Below are positions 23,732 through 31,506 of a stretch of 43,494 nucleotides of DNA, in pieces. Origin of the DNA: Pseudomonas sp. ICMP22404 (GTDB lineage: Bacteria > Pseudomonadota > Gammaproteobacteria > Pseudomonadales > Pseudomonadaceae); assembly GCF_006227205.1 (NCBI RefSeq), contig NZ_VCNG01000026.1, positions 1-43,494 on the forward strand, given 5' to 3'. A program made the translations under genes and the position numbers. Every line of letters starts with the position of its first letter. The first letter of the stretch is position 1. Under the pieces are notes generated by a model that was given only the letters and a program-made list of their open reading frames with translations, searched no databases and was not told the DNA's origin.

Positions 23732-23780
23732 CATAAGATAATCTGATGCACACCATAATAAATGAGACTTTTATCTTATG
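23732..23780. promoter_or_regulatory. CynR operator candidate in cynR-cynT intergenic region
   Basis: Perfect 10-bp inverted arms CATAAGATAA (23732-23741) and TTATCTTATG (23771-23780) are separated by 29 bp, in an AT-rich stretch between the divergent genes. Arm spacing of about four helical turns suits a LysR tetramer that bends DNA. One arm covers the region just upstream of cynR, consistent with autorepression. Confidence 0.65.
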
Positions 23781-23832
23781 TAATGTGTTGCTTAATCTTT
23801 GTTTCACACCCAGAGACATTGAGACAGCAACC

Positions 23833-24492
23833 ATGAAAGCGATCATCGACGGTTTTCTGAAATTCCAAAAAAACGCCTTCCCTGAGCGGGTCAAACTGTT
23901 CAAGGACTTGGCTAATCAGCAGAGCCCAAGAGCGTTGTTCATCTCTTGCTCAGATAGCCGATTGGTGCCTGAACTCGTCACCCAGCGCGAGCCAGGCGAT
24001 CTGTTTGTAATCCGCAATGCCGGCAACATCGTGCCGTCATATGGCCCGGAGCCGGGTGGCGTTTCGGCCTCTGTTGAATATGCGGTCGCCGCTCTCCAGG
24101 TCGCAGACATCGTGATCTGCGGCCACTCCGACTGCGGCGCGATGACCGCCATAGCAACGTGCAAGTGTCTGGATCACATGCCTGCCGTTGCCGGATGGCT
24201 CCGTTACGCCGACTCGGCCAAGGTGGTTAACGAAGCCCGCAAACATGCGGATCTACCGAGCAAAGTTACGTCCATGGTGCGTGAAAACGTCATCGCGCAA
24301 CTGGCCAACCTCCAGACACATCCATCCGTTCGCCTGGCTCTCGAAGAAGGCCGCGTCACCCTGCATGGTTGGATCTATGACATCGAGAGCGGGCGTATCG
24401 ATGCCTTCGATGGCAATACCGGGACTTTCGTGCCCCTCGCAGACAACCCCGAAGTTCACGCCGTTTCCCAGCAAGCCAGGCACGTCGCCTGA
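23833..24492 (+). CDS. cynT: CynT beta-carbonic anhydrase of the cyanate operon
   Basis: Beta-class carbonic anhydrase, 219 aa like E. coli CynT. It has zinc ligands C39, H98 and C101 (CSDSR, GHSDCG) and the D41/R43 dyad, at the same positions as the E. coli enzyme. It returns CO2 released by cyanase to bicarbonate, which cyanase consumes. The start at MKAIIDGFLKFQ is chosen by homology; its ribosome site is weak (GAGACAG), and an upstream in-frame start would cross the operator. It lies 40 bp before cynS. Confidence 0.94.
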   Translation: MKAIIDGFLKFQKNAFPERVKLFKDLANQQSPRALFISCSDSRLVPELVTQREPGDLFVIRNAGNIVPSYGPEPGGVSASVEYAVAALQVADIVICGHSDCGAMTAIATCKCLDHMPAVAGWLRYADSAKVVNEARKHADLPSKVTSMVRENVIAQLANLQTHPSVRLALEEGRVTLHGWIYDIESGRIDAFDGNTGTFVPLADNPEVHAVSQQARHVA

Positions 24493-24532
24493 AACCCGTA
24501 CCTGTAACCCTTACTAACCTAGGAGATTCGCC

Positions 24533-25003
24533 ATGATCCAGACTCAAGCCACCCGCACCGCGCGCCAAGAACTGACCGAAACCATCATTTTGGCTAAGGC
24601 TCGCAAGGACCTGTCCTTCGCCGAGATCGTTGACGGCACCGGCCTGTCCGAAGCCTTCGTCACTGCCGCCCTGCTCGGCCAGCATCCGCTGCCTTCCAGC
24701 GCCGCCCACGTCGTGGGCAAGAAACTCGAGCTTGATGCTGATCAAGTCGCTTTGCTGCAATCGATGCCAGTTCGCGGCAGTTTTTTTGACGGCGTACCGT
24801 CCGACCCGACTATCTATCGTTTCTACGAAATGATGTCGGTATACGGCACCACCCTCAAAGCTCTGGTTCACGAAAAGTTCGGCGACGGCATCATCAGTGC
24901 CATCAACTTCAAGCTGGACATCAAGAAAGTCGAAGATCCGGAGGGCGGCCATCGCGCTGTGATCACCCTGGACGGCAAGTACCTGCCTACCAAGCCTTTC
25001 TGA
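24533..25003 (+). CDS. cynS: CynS cyanase (cyanate hydratase)
   Basis: Cyanate hydratase, 156 aa, the full family length. It converts cyanate plus bicarbonate to ammonia and CO2 as a decamer in the cytosol. The N-terminal POU-like helical domain (about 1-85) leads into the conserved catalytic domain with R96, E99 and S122 (IYRFYEMM, DGIISAINF), identical in number to the E. coli active site. AGGAG lies 8 nt before the ATG. It is the second gene of cynTS, allowing use of cyanate as nitrogen and its detoxification. Confidence 0.96.
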   Translation: MIQTQATRTARQELTETIILAKARKDLSFAEIVDGTGLSEAFVTAALLGQHPLPSSAAHVVGKKLELDADQVALLQSMPVRGSFFDGVPSDPTIYRFYEMMSVYGTTLKALVHEKFGDGIISAINFKLDIKKVEDPEGGHRAVITLDGKYLPTKPF

Positions 25004-25114
25004 TGTAAGTCAGCCCGGCGTCTGACGGCAACCGGGCTACACCTCAACCCTTTTTACGACTGAGCACCGCTCAAGTGCTTTGGTCTTCTCACGCCCTCAC
25101 TACAGGTGTTCACT

Positions 25115-25369
25115 ATGAAACTGTTACTCGTGTTACTCCTAGGCTCCATTGGCTCTGTCGCTATGGCCGATGAGCAAGATACTCAGACTGCGCATATTAC
25201 GGTCGAGCCCTATCGCTACTCTCAACACCTGGACATCGCTCACATTGTGTCGATTACTCAGATACCCGATAGCTGCGATGTAGTGCCGGCGCAGATGACT
25301 TACGACGACTCCAAGGGCGACCGGCACATCATGGAGTACCACGTTATAGGTACCGGCTGTACGAATTGA
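25115..25369 (+). CDS. DUF2790-family small periplasmic protein
   Basis: An 84-aa protein with a clear signal peptide (MKLLLVLLLGSIGSVAMA, then DEQ). The mature part, HITVEPYRYSQHLDIAHIVS...CDVVPAQMTYDDSKGDRHIMEYHVIGTGC, is the DUF2790 pattern frequent in Pseudomonas, with two Cys that could form a disulfide. Function is unknown; members are often found near metal-stress genes. The start is placed at MKLLLV because AGGTG precedes it; an in-frame start 9 nt upstream is possible. Confidence 0.8.
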   Translation: MKLLLVLLLGSIGSVAMADEQDTQTAHITVEPYRYSQHLDIAHIVSITQIPDSCDVVPAQMTYDDSKGDRHIMEYHVIGTGCTN

Positions 25370-26350
25370 CTCTTCTCCCGTCCGCTCATCTGGCGCTAGA
25401 TCGCTCGGCGCCAGGGACGGGGGCTCAAACACCCGCTGTCTCCTGTCCTTCTGAGAAAATAACTCTTCGCTACTTGCGCCCATACAGCGCGCTTCCCGCC
25501 TCTACTCGGCAGTAATAGCACGGAAGTGCATTTACTCAGTCCGTATCCACTACCAAGAACCGCCAACGGCTGACTGCCAAAATCCAGCTCACCGCGAGTT
25601 CCCGCTTGCTACAAACGGAGTAGCGAGAGGAAATCGGCCAACGTGGCACTTCTGTCACTCTCATGTCGACGTAAGGCAAAATCAGAAGCGGAACCCTTAT
25701 CTTGAATCCTCTATTCGGGCCAGCACACCTTGCCGTGTCTTCAGGCGGGGAAGCCATACGACCACGAGCGCTGTTGCTTGAGCGAGATGGATTGCGTTCA
25801 GTCTGTAAGTGCGGCAGTCATCAGCGCGCACCACTTGGCTGCGCATGGATCTGAGAAACAACTTGCTACCACCTCGTGCATTACGGGGAATCAGTTGCCG
25901 CCGTTAAGAATAGGGCCACAGCACCGCGCCGACTGGACTTGATTCGTATAGTCCAGATCAATCATGGAGCATCACATTGAGAATCGAGTACACAAAAGTG
26001 CAGGTAACTCTATTTCCCTAAACGGTAGTGCCTGAAAATTACGCACCTCTCGTCTGTCCCGCCGGTACTGATGCCTGCTTTAGCCGGCTGCCCTCAGAAC
26101 CCTTACGAAGCCTTTGCAGCCTCATGGATGGACCTGATGGAGCAGGCATTGCTAGAGGACTTCAGTAATAGACTCATGGCTGGAAAACTGCGACCGCTAG
26201 ACCTTTCGCGAAGCAGGCGGTGAGGATCGTTGGCAGGTGGAAGAGCTGGATAGGACCGGCAAAGAATTGGAGGATAGAACTTTGGAGGGACTGCGGGCGG
26301 TTACGGGTTAGAGAATTTTTGATGAAGAAACTATTTATAGCGTTAGGCTC
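25370..26350. other. Gene-poor stretch after DUF2790 gene
   Basis: About 980 bp with no convincing gene. It holds a GCGCC-type stem-loop just after the DUF2790 stop (CTGGCGC/GCGCCAG near 25390-25416), a 7-bp stem-loop at 25933-25956 and an unsupported 50-codon frame at about 26070-26222 (MPALAGCPQNPYEAF...). It appears less GC-rich than the lipopeptide blocks, as expected of decayed or acquired DNA. Confidence 0.5.
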
Positions 26351-26393
26351 AAAAACCGACCTGAGCCTTTTCAACAAAAGGATCAGGTCGGTT
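26351..26393 (-). terminator. Strong intrinsic terminator of DUF1348 gene
   Basis: Perfect 11-bp arms AACCGACCTGA and TCAGGTCGGTT (26354-26364 and 26383-26393), with further CCTTTT/AAAAGG pairing inside, are followed by U residues on the minus strand (A-run at 26351-26355). It starts 7 bp after the stop codon. Confidence 0.88.
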
Positions 26394-26400
26394 GAAATAT

Positions 26401-26877
26401 TTACAGACCGAGGTCAGACAGGCTTGGATGGTCATCTGGGCGGCGTCCCAGTGGCCAATGGAACTTGCGTTCGCTCTCCTTGATAGGCATGTCGTTCACG
26501 CAGGCGAAGCGACGGTGCATCAGGCCATCCGCTTCGAATTCCCAGTTTTCGTTACCGTAAGAGCGGAACCAGTTACCTGAATCATCATGCCACTCGTATG
26601 CGTAACGTACAGCGATGCGGTTGTCGGTAAACGCCCAGAGCTCTTTGATCAGGCGATAATCAAGCTCTTTTTTCCATTTGCGAGTAAGGAAACCTTTGGC
26701 TTCTTCGCGGTTGGTAGCAAATTCCGCTCGGTTGCGCCATTTGGTATCCTGTGTATAGGCAAGCGATACTTTTTCGGGATCGCGGCTGTTCCAGCCATCT
26801 TCAGCGAGTCGGACTTTCTCAATCGCCGTTTCACGAGTGAACGGAGGAAGTGGCGGACGAGTTTGTGCATTGGACAT
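26401..26877 (-). CDS. DUF1348 / SnoaL-like (NTF2-fold) protein
   Basis: A 158-aa protein of the DUF1348 group in the NTF2/SnoaL superfamily. Characteristic segments are AEDGWNSRDPEKVSLAYTQD, KWRNRAEFATNREEAKGFLT and RYAYEWHDDSGNWFRSYGNE. The fold is a cone-shaped barrel binding small hydrophobic ligands; no reaction is established for this group. GGAGG lies about 9 nt before the ATG. It is downstream of a TetR gene on the same strand, which probably controls it. Confidence 0.85.
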   Translation of the reverse strand: MSNAQTRPPLPPFTRETAIEKVRLAEDGWNSRDPEKVSLAYTQDTKWRNRAEFATNREEAKGFLTRKWKKELDYRLIKELWAFTDNRIAVRYAYEWHDDSGNWFRSYGNENWEFEADGLMHRRFACVNDMPIKESERKFHWPLGRRPDDHPSLSDLGL

Positions 26878-27130
26878 GGTAGTGCCTCCAGGACAATTGG
26901 ATGTATCGGTTTATTTAACGTTTTCGGAACTCAGCAGAGCGGTACAACTTTCTTTCAGCGATCATCATCACAACATCAACGCGTCACGATAATCGCGATT
27001 TACATCAGCATCTCAACAATCCAGCTATGCGAACGGATACGAGCAGCCACGCAGACTAATATGCGTCAGGGGCATATTTGAACCGCACGTCTTGCGAAGA
27101 TGTCAGAAAGTCACTTTCTTGAAGCGACAC
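26878..27130. other. Spacer between tetR and DUF1348 gene
   Basis: This 253-bp gap has no gene. I found no second copy of the tetR-proximal palindrome here. It is long enough to hold a separate promoter for the DUF1348 gene. Confidence 0.4.
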
Positions 27131-27676
27131 CTATTCAATCAGCAACTGTGCAACTTTTTTTGCGTCATCGACGGCACTGTAATCGCCCATCACGCGCGCC
27201 ATGGTGATTGCGCCTTCGATTAATATGAGCAGTTGTCTCGCCAAGACGACTGGGTGCTCCGTATTCAACTGCTCGGTCAGCTCGAGTGTGTAATTGAGTA
27301 ATTTCTGCTTATGCAGTTTGGCAATATGGCGAATAGGATCATCGGGATCCCCAACTTCTCCGGCTGTATTAATGAAAGCGCAGCCTCGAAATCCGTCTGA
27401 CTCAAACCATCCCTTGAGCACCGTGAATATATTGAGAATACGCTCTTGCGGAGTATCCGCTCTGTCGCATTCCGTTCTGAACCATTGCATCCAACGTACA
27501 TCACGAGCATTCAGTGCAGCAGCTGCCACTTCATCTTTGGTCGAAAAATAGCGATAAATACTTTTGCGAGCGACACCTGAGGTCTTCACCAGAAGATCCA
27601 TGCCCGTCGCATGAATGCCATTCTGATAAATAAGTTTCTCAGCGGTCGTTAGAATCTTTTCTCGGGTATCTGTCAT
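27131..27676 (-). CDS. TetR/AcrR-family transcriptional repressor
   Basis: A 181-aa TetR-type regulator. The N-terminal DNA-binding domain reads REKILTTAEKLIYQNGIHATGMDLLVKTSGVARKSIYRYFSTKDEV, followed by the ligand/dimer domain with CAFINTAGEVGDPDDPIR. The start is placed at MTDTREK because GGAG is 7 nt upstream; an ATG two codons earlier would sit on the ribosome site. A perfect 14-bp palindrome lies 24 bp before the start, consistent with self-repression. The likely target is the downstream DUF1348 gene. The ligand is unknown. Confidence 0.86.
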   Translation of the reverse strand: MTDTREKILTTAEKLIYQNGIHATGMDLLVKTSGVARKSIYRYFSTKDEVAAAALNARDVRWMQWFRTECDRADTPQERILNIFTVLKGWFESDGFRGCAFINTAGEVGDPDDPIRHIAKLHKQKLLNYTLELTEQLNTEHPVVLARQLLILIEGAITMARVMGDYSAVDDAKKVAQLLIE

Positions 27677-27699
27677 TTTCATCTCCACGGACTCAATGT

Positions 27700-27713
27700 A
27701 GAACGATCGTTCT
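27700..27713. promoter_or_regulatory. TetR-family operator palindrome
   Basis: AGAACGATCGTTCT is perfectly palindromic and lies 24 bp upstream of the tetR ATG. GAACGATCGTTC-like sites are typical of TetR/AcrR repressors of this size class, so autoregulation is likely. Confidence 0.7.
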
Positions 27714-27900
27714 CCTCGGTCAAGCCTCGCTTGAATTTTTTTTGAGCGACTGTCGAGCACTGACGATACGAGGGACCGCATAGCCGGGCCTGATGCATCC
27801 AGTCTGCGACAAAAAACCTTGTCGCTCAGTTTCTCGAACTGCACTGGCCTGCTTTTTCTGCTGCATCAGCCCCAGCTCTTTGATGGTGTTGGCAGCAAAC
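27714..27900 (-). pseudogene. Second decayed integrase fragment (middle part)
   Basis: On the minus strand, allowing a frameshift, the pieces QQKKQA / VQFE and then W-MHQARL align with the middle of the same integrase family (QQK-x-RPVQFE ... W-I-x-R-x-L). About 20 bp around GGGCC-TGATGCATCCAG also resembles the fragment near 22.67 kb (16 of 20). It is too decayed to code. It marks the right end of the cyn-to-tetR segment. Confidence 0.45.
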
Positions 27901-27915
27901 TCGATGAACGCTGAA

Positions 27916-27930
27916 TGTCCGCTTCTGGCC
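27916..27930. repeat. Direct repeat copy B flanking accessory segment
   Basis: Second copy of TGTCCGCTTCTGGCC (first at 22366). Its GCTTCTGGCC part also pairs with GGCCAGAAGC about 30 bp downstream, giving a 10-bp-arm inverted repeat. The rest of 27931-28134 up to the chemoreceptor gene shows no gene. Confidence 0.5.
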
Positions 27931-28134
27931 ACTTTCTACCACTCGCGAGAGGCTACAGCCGGCCAGAAGCCTGGAGTCGCTCCAGCGCTGCTCGACTGAA
28001 TCTCGGGCCATCTCATGATTCTCAAAAAAACCACAAACAGCTCACAAAATTTTCATCCGCTTTCGCCAACCCTGTAATCGCTGGCGAAGGGCCAGCTCTC
28101 GAAGGCGTTACGTGGTACGCCACCGGAGCCAAAC

Positions 28135-29760
28135 ATGAATTTGAGATCGCTCAATATCGCGCGCAGAGCCGCATTCTGCTTCGGTGCTATCACCTTGCTT
28201 TTGATCGGGCTGGGAGGCTTCTCCTACGTTCAAGTCGGCCAATTGCGCGCCGCAGAACAAGACATAGAAGAAAAATCACTGCCTAGCATTCAAGTGGTCG
28301 ATGACATTCAAATTGCACTTCTGCACGCTCGCCTCGAGAGCATCAGAATGCTGGCCAGCACCGACCCCTCAGTCAAAAGCGCGTCGCAAGCCAAAGTACG
28401 ACAAGCCATGGAGACCCTGCAGTCGCGCAGCGAATACTATCGGCAGAATCTGATTACAAGCGATGAGGACCGCGCGCAGCTCAATGACGCTCAAATCGCG
28501 ATGAACACCTACATCGATGGATTGAAGCAAGTCATTGCATTGGACACTTCCGACCATGACAAGGCCGTTGCCTTAGCCAACTCCGAGCAGGCAAACCGCG
28601 CCACGGCCTATCAAGAAAAACTCACGCTCATGCGCGAGCTGAACGCAAAAGAGACGGAGCAGTCAGGCGCCATTGCAACGGCGGTGTATAGCCATAGCGT
28701 CAACGTCCTGATGATTGTGGTAGTCGTCGCGCTGATTCTCACCATCTTCCTCGCTATCGCCTTGACCCGCAGCATTGTCGATCCGATCAATACATCGCTG
28801 AAACTGGCTGAAGACATTGCCGAAGGGGATCTGACCCGGCAGCTTGAGGTTACCGGGAAAGATGAAGCATCCCGTCTGATGCAGGCGCTCAACATCATGT
28901 CGGAGAAGCTGCGGCGAACTGTCCTGGAGATTTCCGGTGCATCTACGCAACTGAGCACTGCCGCCGTCGAAATGACGTCCATTACTGAAAGCGCTGACCG
29001 GACATTGCAGCAACAGAACAGCGAAATCGAGCAAGCCGCTACCGCAGTCAACGAGATGAGTGCGGCCGTTGAAGAAGTGGCTCGCAATGCTACGTCAACC
29101 TCTCAGGCAGCCCAGCAGTCGAGCCTGTCGGCAGACTTGGGCAATGAACGTGTGACTGAAACCCTGGCGGCCATGCGCAACCTGACGAGCCTGGTAGAAG
29201 GTTCATCCGCACAAGTGCTGGCGCTGGCCGGCCAAGCCCAAGACATCAGCAAAGTGTTGAGCGTCATCCGGGGCATTGCCGAGCAGACCAATCTCCTGGC
29301 ATTGAACGCCGCCATCGAAGCGGCGCGAGCAGGCGAGCAAGGTCGAGGCTTCGCCGTGGTTGCCGACGAAGTCCGCGCCTTGGCGCATCGTACGCAAACC
29401 TCCACCCAGGAAATCGAACAGATGATCGCGGCGATCCAGGCAGGCTCTTCTGCCACGGTGGAGTCGATGCACAAAAGCACCCAGGAGGTGCATAGCACCC
29501 GGAAAATTGCCGAAGACGCCGGGCAATCCTTGCAACAAATCACCCATGCCGTACTGGAGATAAACGAACGCAACCTGCAAATCGCAACGGCGTCCGAGCA
29601 ACAGGCGCATGTAGCACGTGATGTGGATCGAAGCCTGGTCAGTATTCGCGATCTGGCGGTGCAAAGCAGCGAAGGAACCCGTCAAACCCTCATTGCCAGC
29701 AACGAGCTGTCGCAACTGGCAGTGAACCTGAACAACCTGGTGCTGCGTTTCAAGACTTGA
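28135..29760 (+). CDS. Methyl-accepting chemotaxis protein (4HB sensor)
   Basis: Transmembrane chemoreceptor, 541 aa. TM1 is at about 10-33, followed by a periplasmic four-helix-bundle-type sensor (about 34-185), TM2 (about 188-212), a HAMP domain (RSIVDPINTSLKLAEDIAEGDL) and a cytoplasmic signalling domain whose hairpin tip contains EQTNLLALNAAIEAARAGEQGRGFAVVADEVR (about 380-415). It would relay ligand binding to CheA/CheW. The ligand cannot be told from sequence. GGAG precedes the ATG. There is no C-terminal CheR-tethering pentapeptide. It stands alone. Confidence 0.95.
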   Translation: MNLRSLNIARRAAFCFGAITLLLIGLGGFSYVQVGQLRAAEQDIEEKSLPSIQVVDDIQIALLHARLESIRMLASTDPSVKSASQAKVRQAMETLQSRSEYYRQNLITSDEDRAQLNDAQIAMNTYIDGLKQVIALDTSDHDKAVALANSEQANRATAYQEKLTLMRELNAKETEQSGAIATAVYSHSVNVLMIVVVVALILTIFLAIALTRSIVDPINTSLKLAEDIAEGDLTRQLEVTGKDEASRLMQALNIMSEKLRRTVLEISGASTQLSTAAVEMTSITESADRTLQQQNSEIEQAATAVNEMSAAVEEVARNATSTSQAAQQSSLSADLGNERVTETLAAMRNLTSLVEGSSAQVLALAGQAQDISKVLSVIRGIAEQTNLLALNAAIEAARAGEQGRGFAVVADEVRALAHRTQTSTQEIEQMIAAIQAGSSATVESMHKSTQEVHSTRKIAEDAGQSLQQITHAVLEINERNLQIATASEQQAHVARDVDRSLVSIRDLAVQSSEGTRQTLIASNELSQLAVNLNNLVLRFKT

Positions 29761-29852
29761 CCACTCGCCGTCTCTCTGGAAGGTCCGGACAGGGGCTTCC
29801 AGGGAATCACCGCCTTGGCCCATTTCCAAGCGGGTACTCACCCTTTCCCGGG

Positions 29853-30038
29853 CTACTTCGCCTTCTTCTTTTTAATGCTTTTCATCCGAGCGGACGCTTT
29901 CTGCACGGTGGTGATTTTCTCGGGCCGTTTCATGCTCCGCCATTTGCGTATTTCCTCCCTGGTACGCCCACAACTCACGCACATCTCACTGTTCAACTGA
30001 CAAAGTGAAACGCAGGGATTTTCAATGTCTTTGGCCAT
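29853..30038 (-). CDS. DUF1289 small protein
   Basis: A 61-aa protein with the DUF1289 pattern: ENPCVSLCQLN...MCVSCGRTREEIRKW, four Cys likely to bind metal. It has an unusually basic, Lys/Arg-rich tail (MKSIKKKKAK) that could bind nucleic acid. Function is unknown. It is convergent with the chemoreceptor gene and lies just beyond the CDF transporter gene on the same strand. Confidence 0.82.
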   Translation of the reverse strand: MAKDIENPCVSLCQLNSEMCVSCGRTREEIRKWRSMKRPEKITTVQKASARMKSIKKKKAK

Positions 30039-30065
30039 GCTTGTTCCGGAAATAATGGCGAGCGG

Positions 30066-31004
30066 CTAGTTTCCCACCGTCCTGTATTCGATCGTGAGAT
30101 GAGTCACCTCATGGACCGCAACCAACGTGGCACGCACCTCATCGGCAGAAAACCCTCGCGGCCCCTGCACGCTGACGATGGCGGCACGCGCTGCAGGTCC
30201 CACCCGCCATACATGCAGGTCGGTTATCTGGAACTGGGCTGCTTGATCAAGCAGCTCCCGGATTTCTTCGGCGACGTGCTCATCCGTCTTATCCAGCAGC
30301 ACCGACGCGGTATCTTGCATCAGGGACCACGCCCAGCGGGCAATGACGAGCGACCCAACAATCCCCATGAGCGGATCGAGCCATACCCACCCCAGGAACC
30401 TGCCGGCCAGCAACGCAACGATAGCCATGACTGACGTGACTGCATCGGCGAGCACGTGGACATAAGCGGAGCGCAGGTTGTTGTCCTGGCCGTGGGAGTG
30501 GCCGTGATGGCCGTGGGAGTGATCATGGGAATGACCGTGTTCATGACCGCCCCCGGCCAGAAGCAAGGCACTGGCAATGTTCACGAACAGTCCGATGACC
30601 GCGATCACGGTCGCCGTTGTGAACTGCACCTGGGACGGTTCGAAAAGCCGAAGGACCGATTCGACTCCGATGCCTAACGAAATCAGGCCAAGGATCAACG
30701 CGGAGGCGAACCCTCCCAGGTCACCCACCTTGCCGGTACCGAAACTGTAGGCGGAATTCTCCGAATGCTTGCGTGCGTAAGCATATGCCGCCGCCGCGAT
30801 TCCCAGTGCGCCGGCGTGGGTTGCCATGTGGAAGCCGTCCGCCAGAAGCGCCATCGAGCCGGTGATGTAACCGGCGGCGATCTCGCCCACCATCATCACG
30901 ACGGTGAGCGTCACCACCCACAATGTGCGCTTGGCATTGGCGTCGTGGGCGGCACCCAGAAAATTGTGGCTATGAACGGAATGAGTGCTCAAGGTATCTC
31001 TCAC
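30066..31004 (-). CDS. dmeF: DmeF/CzcD-type cation diffusion facilitator (GTG start)
   Basis: Inner-membrane CDF metal/proton antiporter, 312 aa. It has six predicted helices, the metal-site pairs ALLADGFHMATH (TM2) and HVLADAVTSV (TM5), and a long His-rich loop between TM4 and TM5 (HEHGHSHDHSHGHHGHSH). It exports divalent metals; pairing with an RcnR-like sensor suggests Co(II)/Ni(II). It starts at GTG, overlapping the sensor stop (GTGA), so translation is coupled. An internal start a few codons on is possible but unsupported. Confidence 0.88.
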   Translation of the reverse strand: MRDTLSTHSVHSHNFLGAAHDANAKRTLWVVTLTVVMMVGEIAAGYITGSMALLADGFHMATHAGALGIAAAAYAYARKHSENSAYSFGTGKVGDLGGFASALILGLISLGIGVESVLRLFEPSQVQFTTATVIAVIGLFVNIASALLLAGGGHEHGHSHDHSHGHHGHSHGQDNNLRSAYVHVLADAVTSVMAIVALLAGRFLGWVWLDPLMGIVGSLVIARWAWSLMQDTASVLLDKTDEHVAEEIRELLDQAAQFQITDLHVWRVGPAARAAIVSVQGPRGFSADEVRATLVAVHEVTHLTIEYRTVGN

Positions 31005-31276
31005 TTTGAATACCGACGTATGGCTTCGAGCAGTTCCTCTACGCCCTGTGCCCGCTCCTGATCGGTCAGGCCAGGCTTGGCGACATGCTCCCGAGCATGG
31101 TCCTCGATGATTTCGTCGAGCAGACCGTTTATCGCCCCACGGGTCGCCGCCACCAGGTGCAAGGTCTTCGCGCAGTCGGCCTCGCCCTCCAGTGCGCGTT
31201 CGATTGCCTGTACCTGCCCGGCAATACGCTTCACGCGCTTGAGCAGATCTTCTTTTCCCGCCTGCGCATGCGACAT
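31001..31276 (-). CDS. dmeR: RcnR/DmeR-like metal-sensing repressor (CsoR/RcnR family)
   Basis: A 91-aa all-helical DNA-binding repressor. With the start at MSHAQAGK, the residues H3, C35, H60 and H64 occupy the four positions that coordinate Ni/Co in E. coli RcnR, so a Co/Ni sensor is more likely than a copper (CsoR) or formaldehyde (FrmR) one. A longer reading from 31333 has no ribosome site and would break this His3. Metal binding should release DNA and switch on the exporter gene, which overlaps it by 4 bp. Confidence 0.87.
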   Translation of the reverse strand: MSHAQAGKEDLLKRVKRIAGQVQAIERALEGEADCAKTLHLVAATRGAINGLLDEIIEDHAREHVAKPGLTDQERAQGVEELLEAIRRYSK

Positions 31277-31279
31277 AGC

Positions 31280-31296
31280 ATACCCCCCTACCCTAT
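31280..31296 (-). promoter_or_regulatory. G/C-tract operator candidate overlapping dmeR ribosome site
   Basis: ATACCCCCCTACCCTAT on the plus strand is a C-tract flanked by AT-rich inverted ends, the style of site bound by RcnR/CsoR-family repressors. It lies 3-20 nt before the dmeR ATG, so on the message the G6 run also serves as the Shine-Dalgarno sequence. Confidence 0.6.
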
Positions 31297-31358
31297 ATTG
31301 GCGACGAGCATACCACGTAGACAGGTCTTTCATCAGTTAAGGATCAGACAGCGCAGAA

Positions 31359-31454
31359 CCTGTAGGAGCAAAGCTTGCTCGCGATTGCGGTAAGTCAGTC
31401 AGCAACAATGTTGACTGGTCTGTCGCTATCGCGAGCAAGCATTGCTCCTACAGG
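31359..31454. repeat. REP doublet (REPIN), copy 2
   Basis: Arms at 31359-31384 and 31429-31454 match at 25 of 26 positions as reverse complements. The 44-bp centre differs from the 18905 copy at only a few positions. It lies between the dmeR gene and a convergent-side membrane protein gene. Confidence 0.85.
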
Positions 31455-31506
31455 TTTGTGGCTTGATTGGGATACCAGGGGAGACGCCGCCCGACAGCGC
31501 CGATAT

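Noticed and set aside
25013..25038. AGCCCGG/CCGGGCT stem-loop after cynS as a terminator
   Set aside because: The 7-bp stem has a 12-nt loop, and the T-rich run comes only about 12 bases later; not strong enough to list.
25933..25956. 7-bp stem-loop CTGGACT/AGTCCAG as a terminator
   Set aside because: It has no T-run and no gene ending near it.
26587..27081. 164-codon plus-strand frame opposite the DUF1348 gene
   Set aside because: It is antisense to a recognisable DUF1348 protein with a good ribosome site and terminator; the part beyond it has no support.
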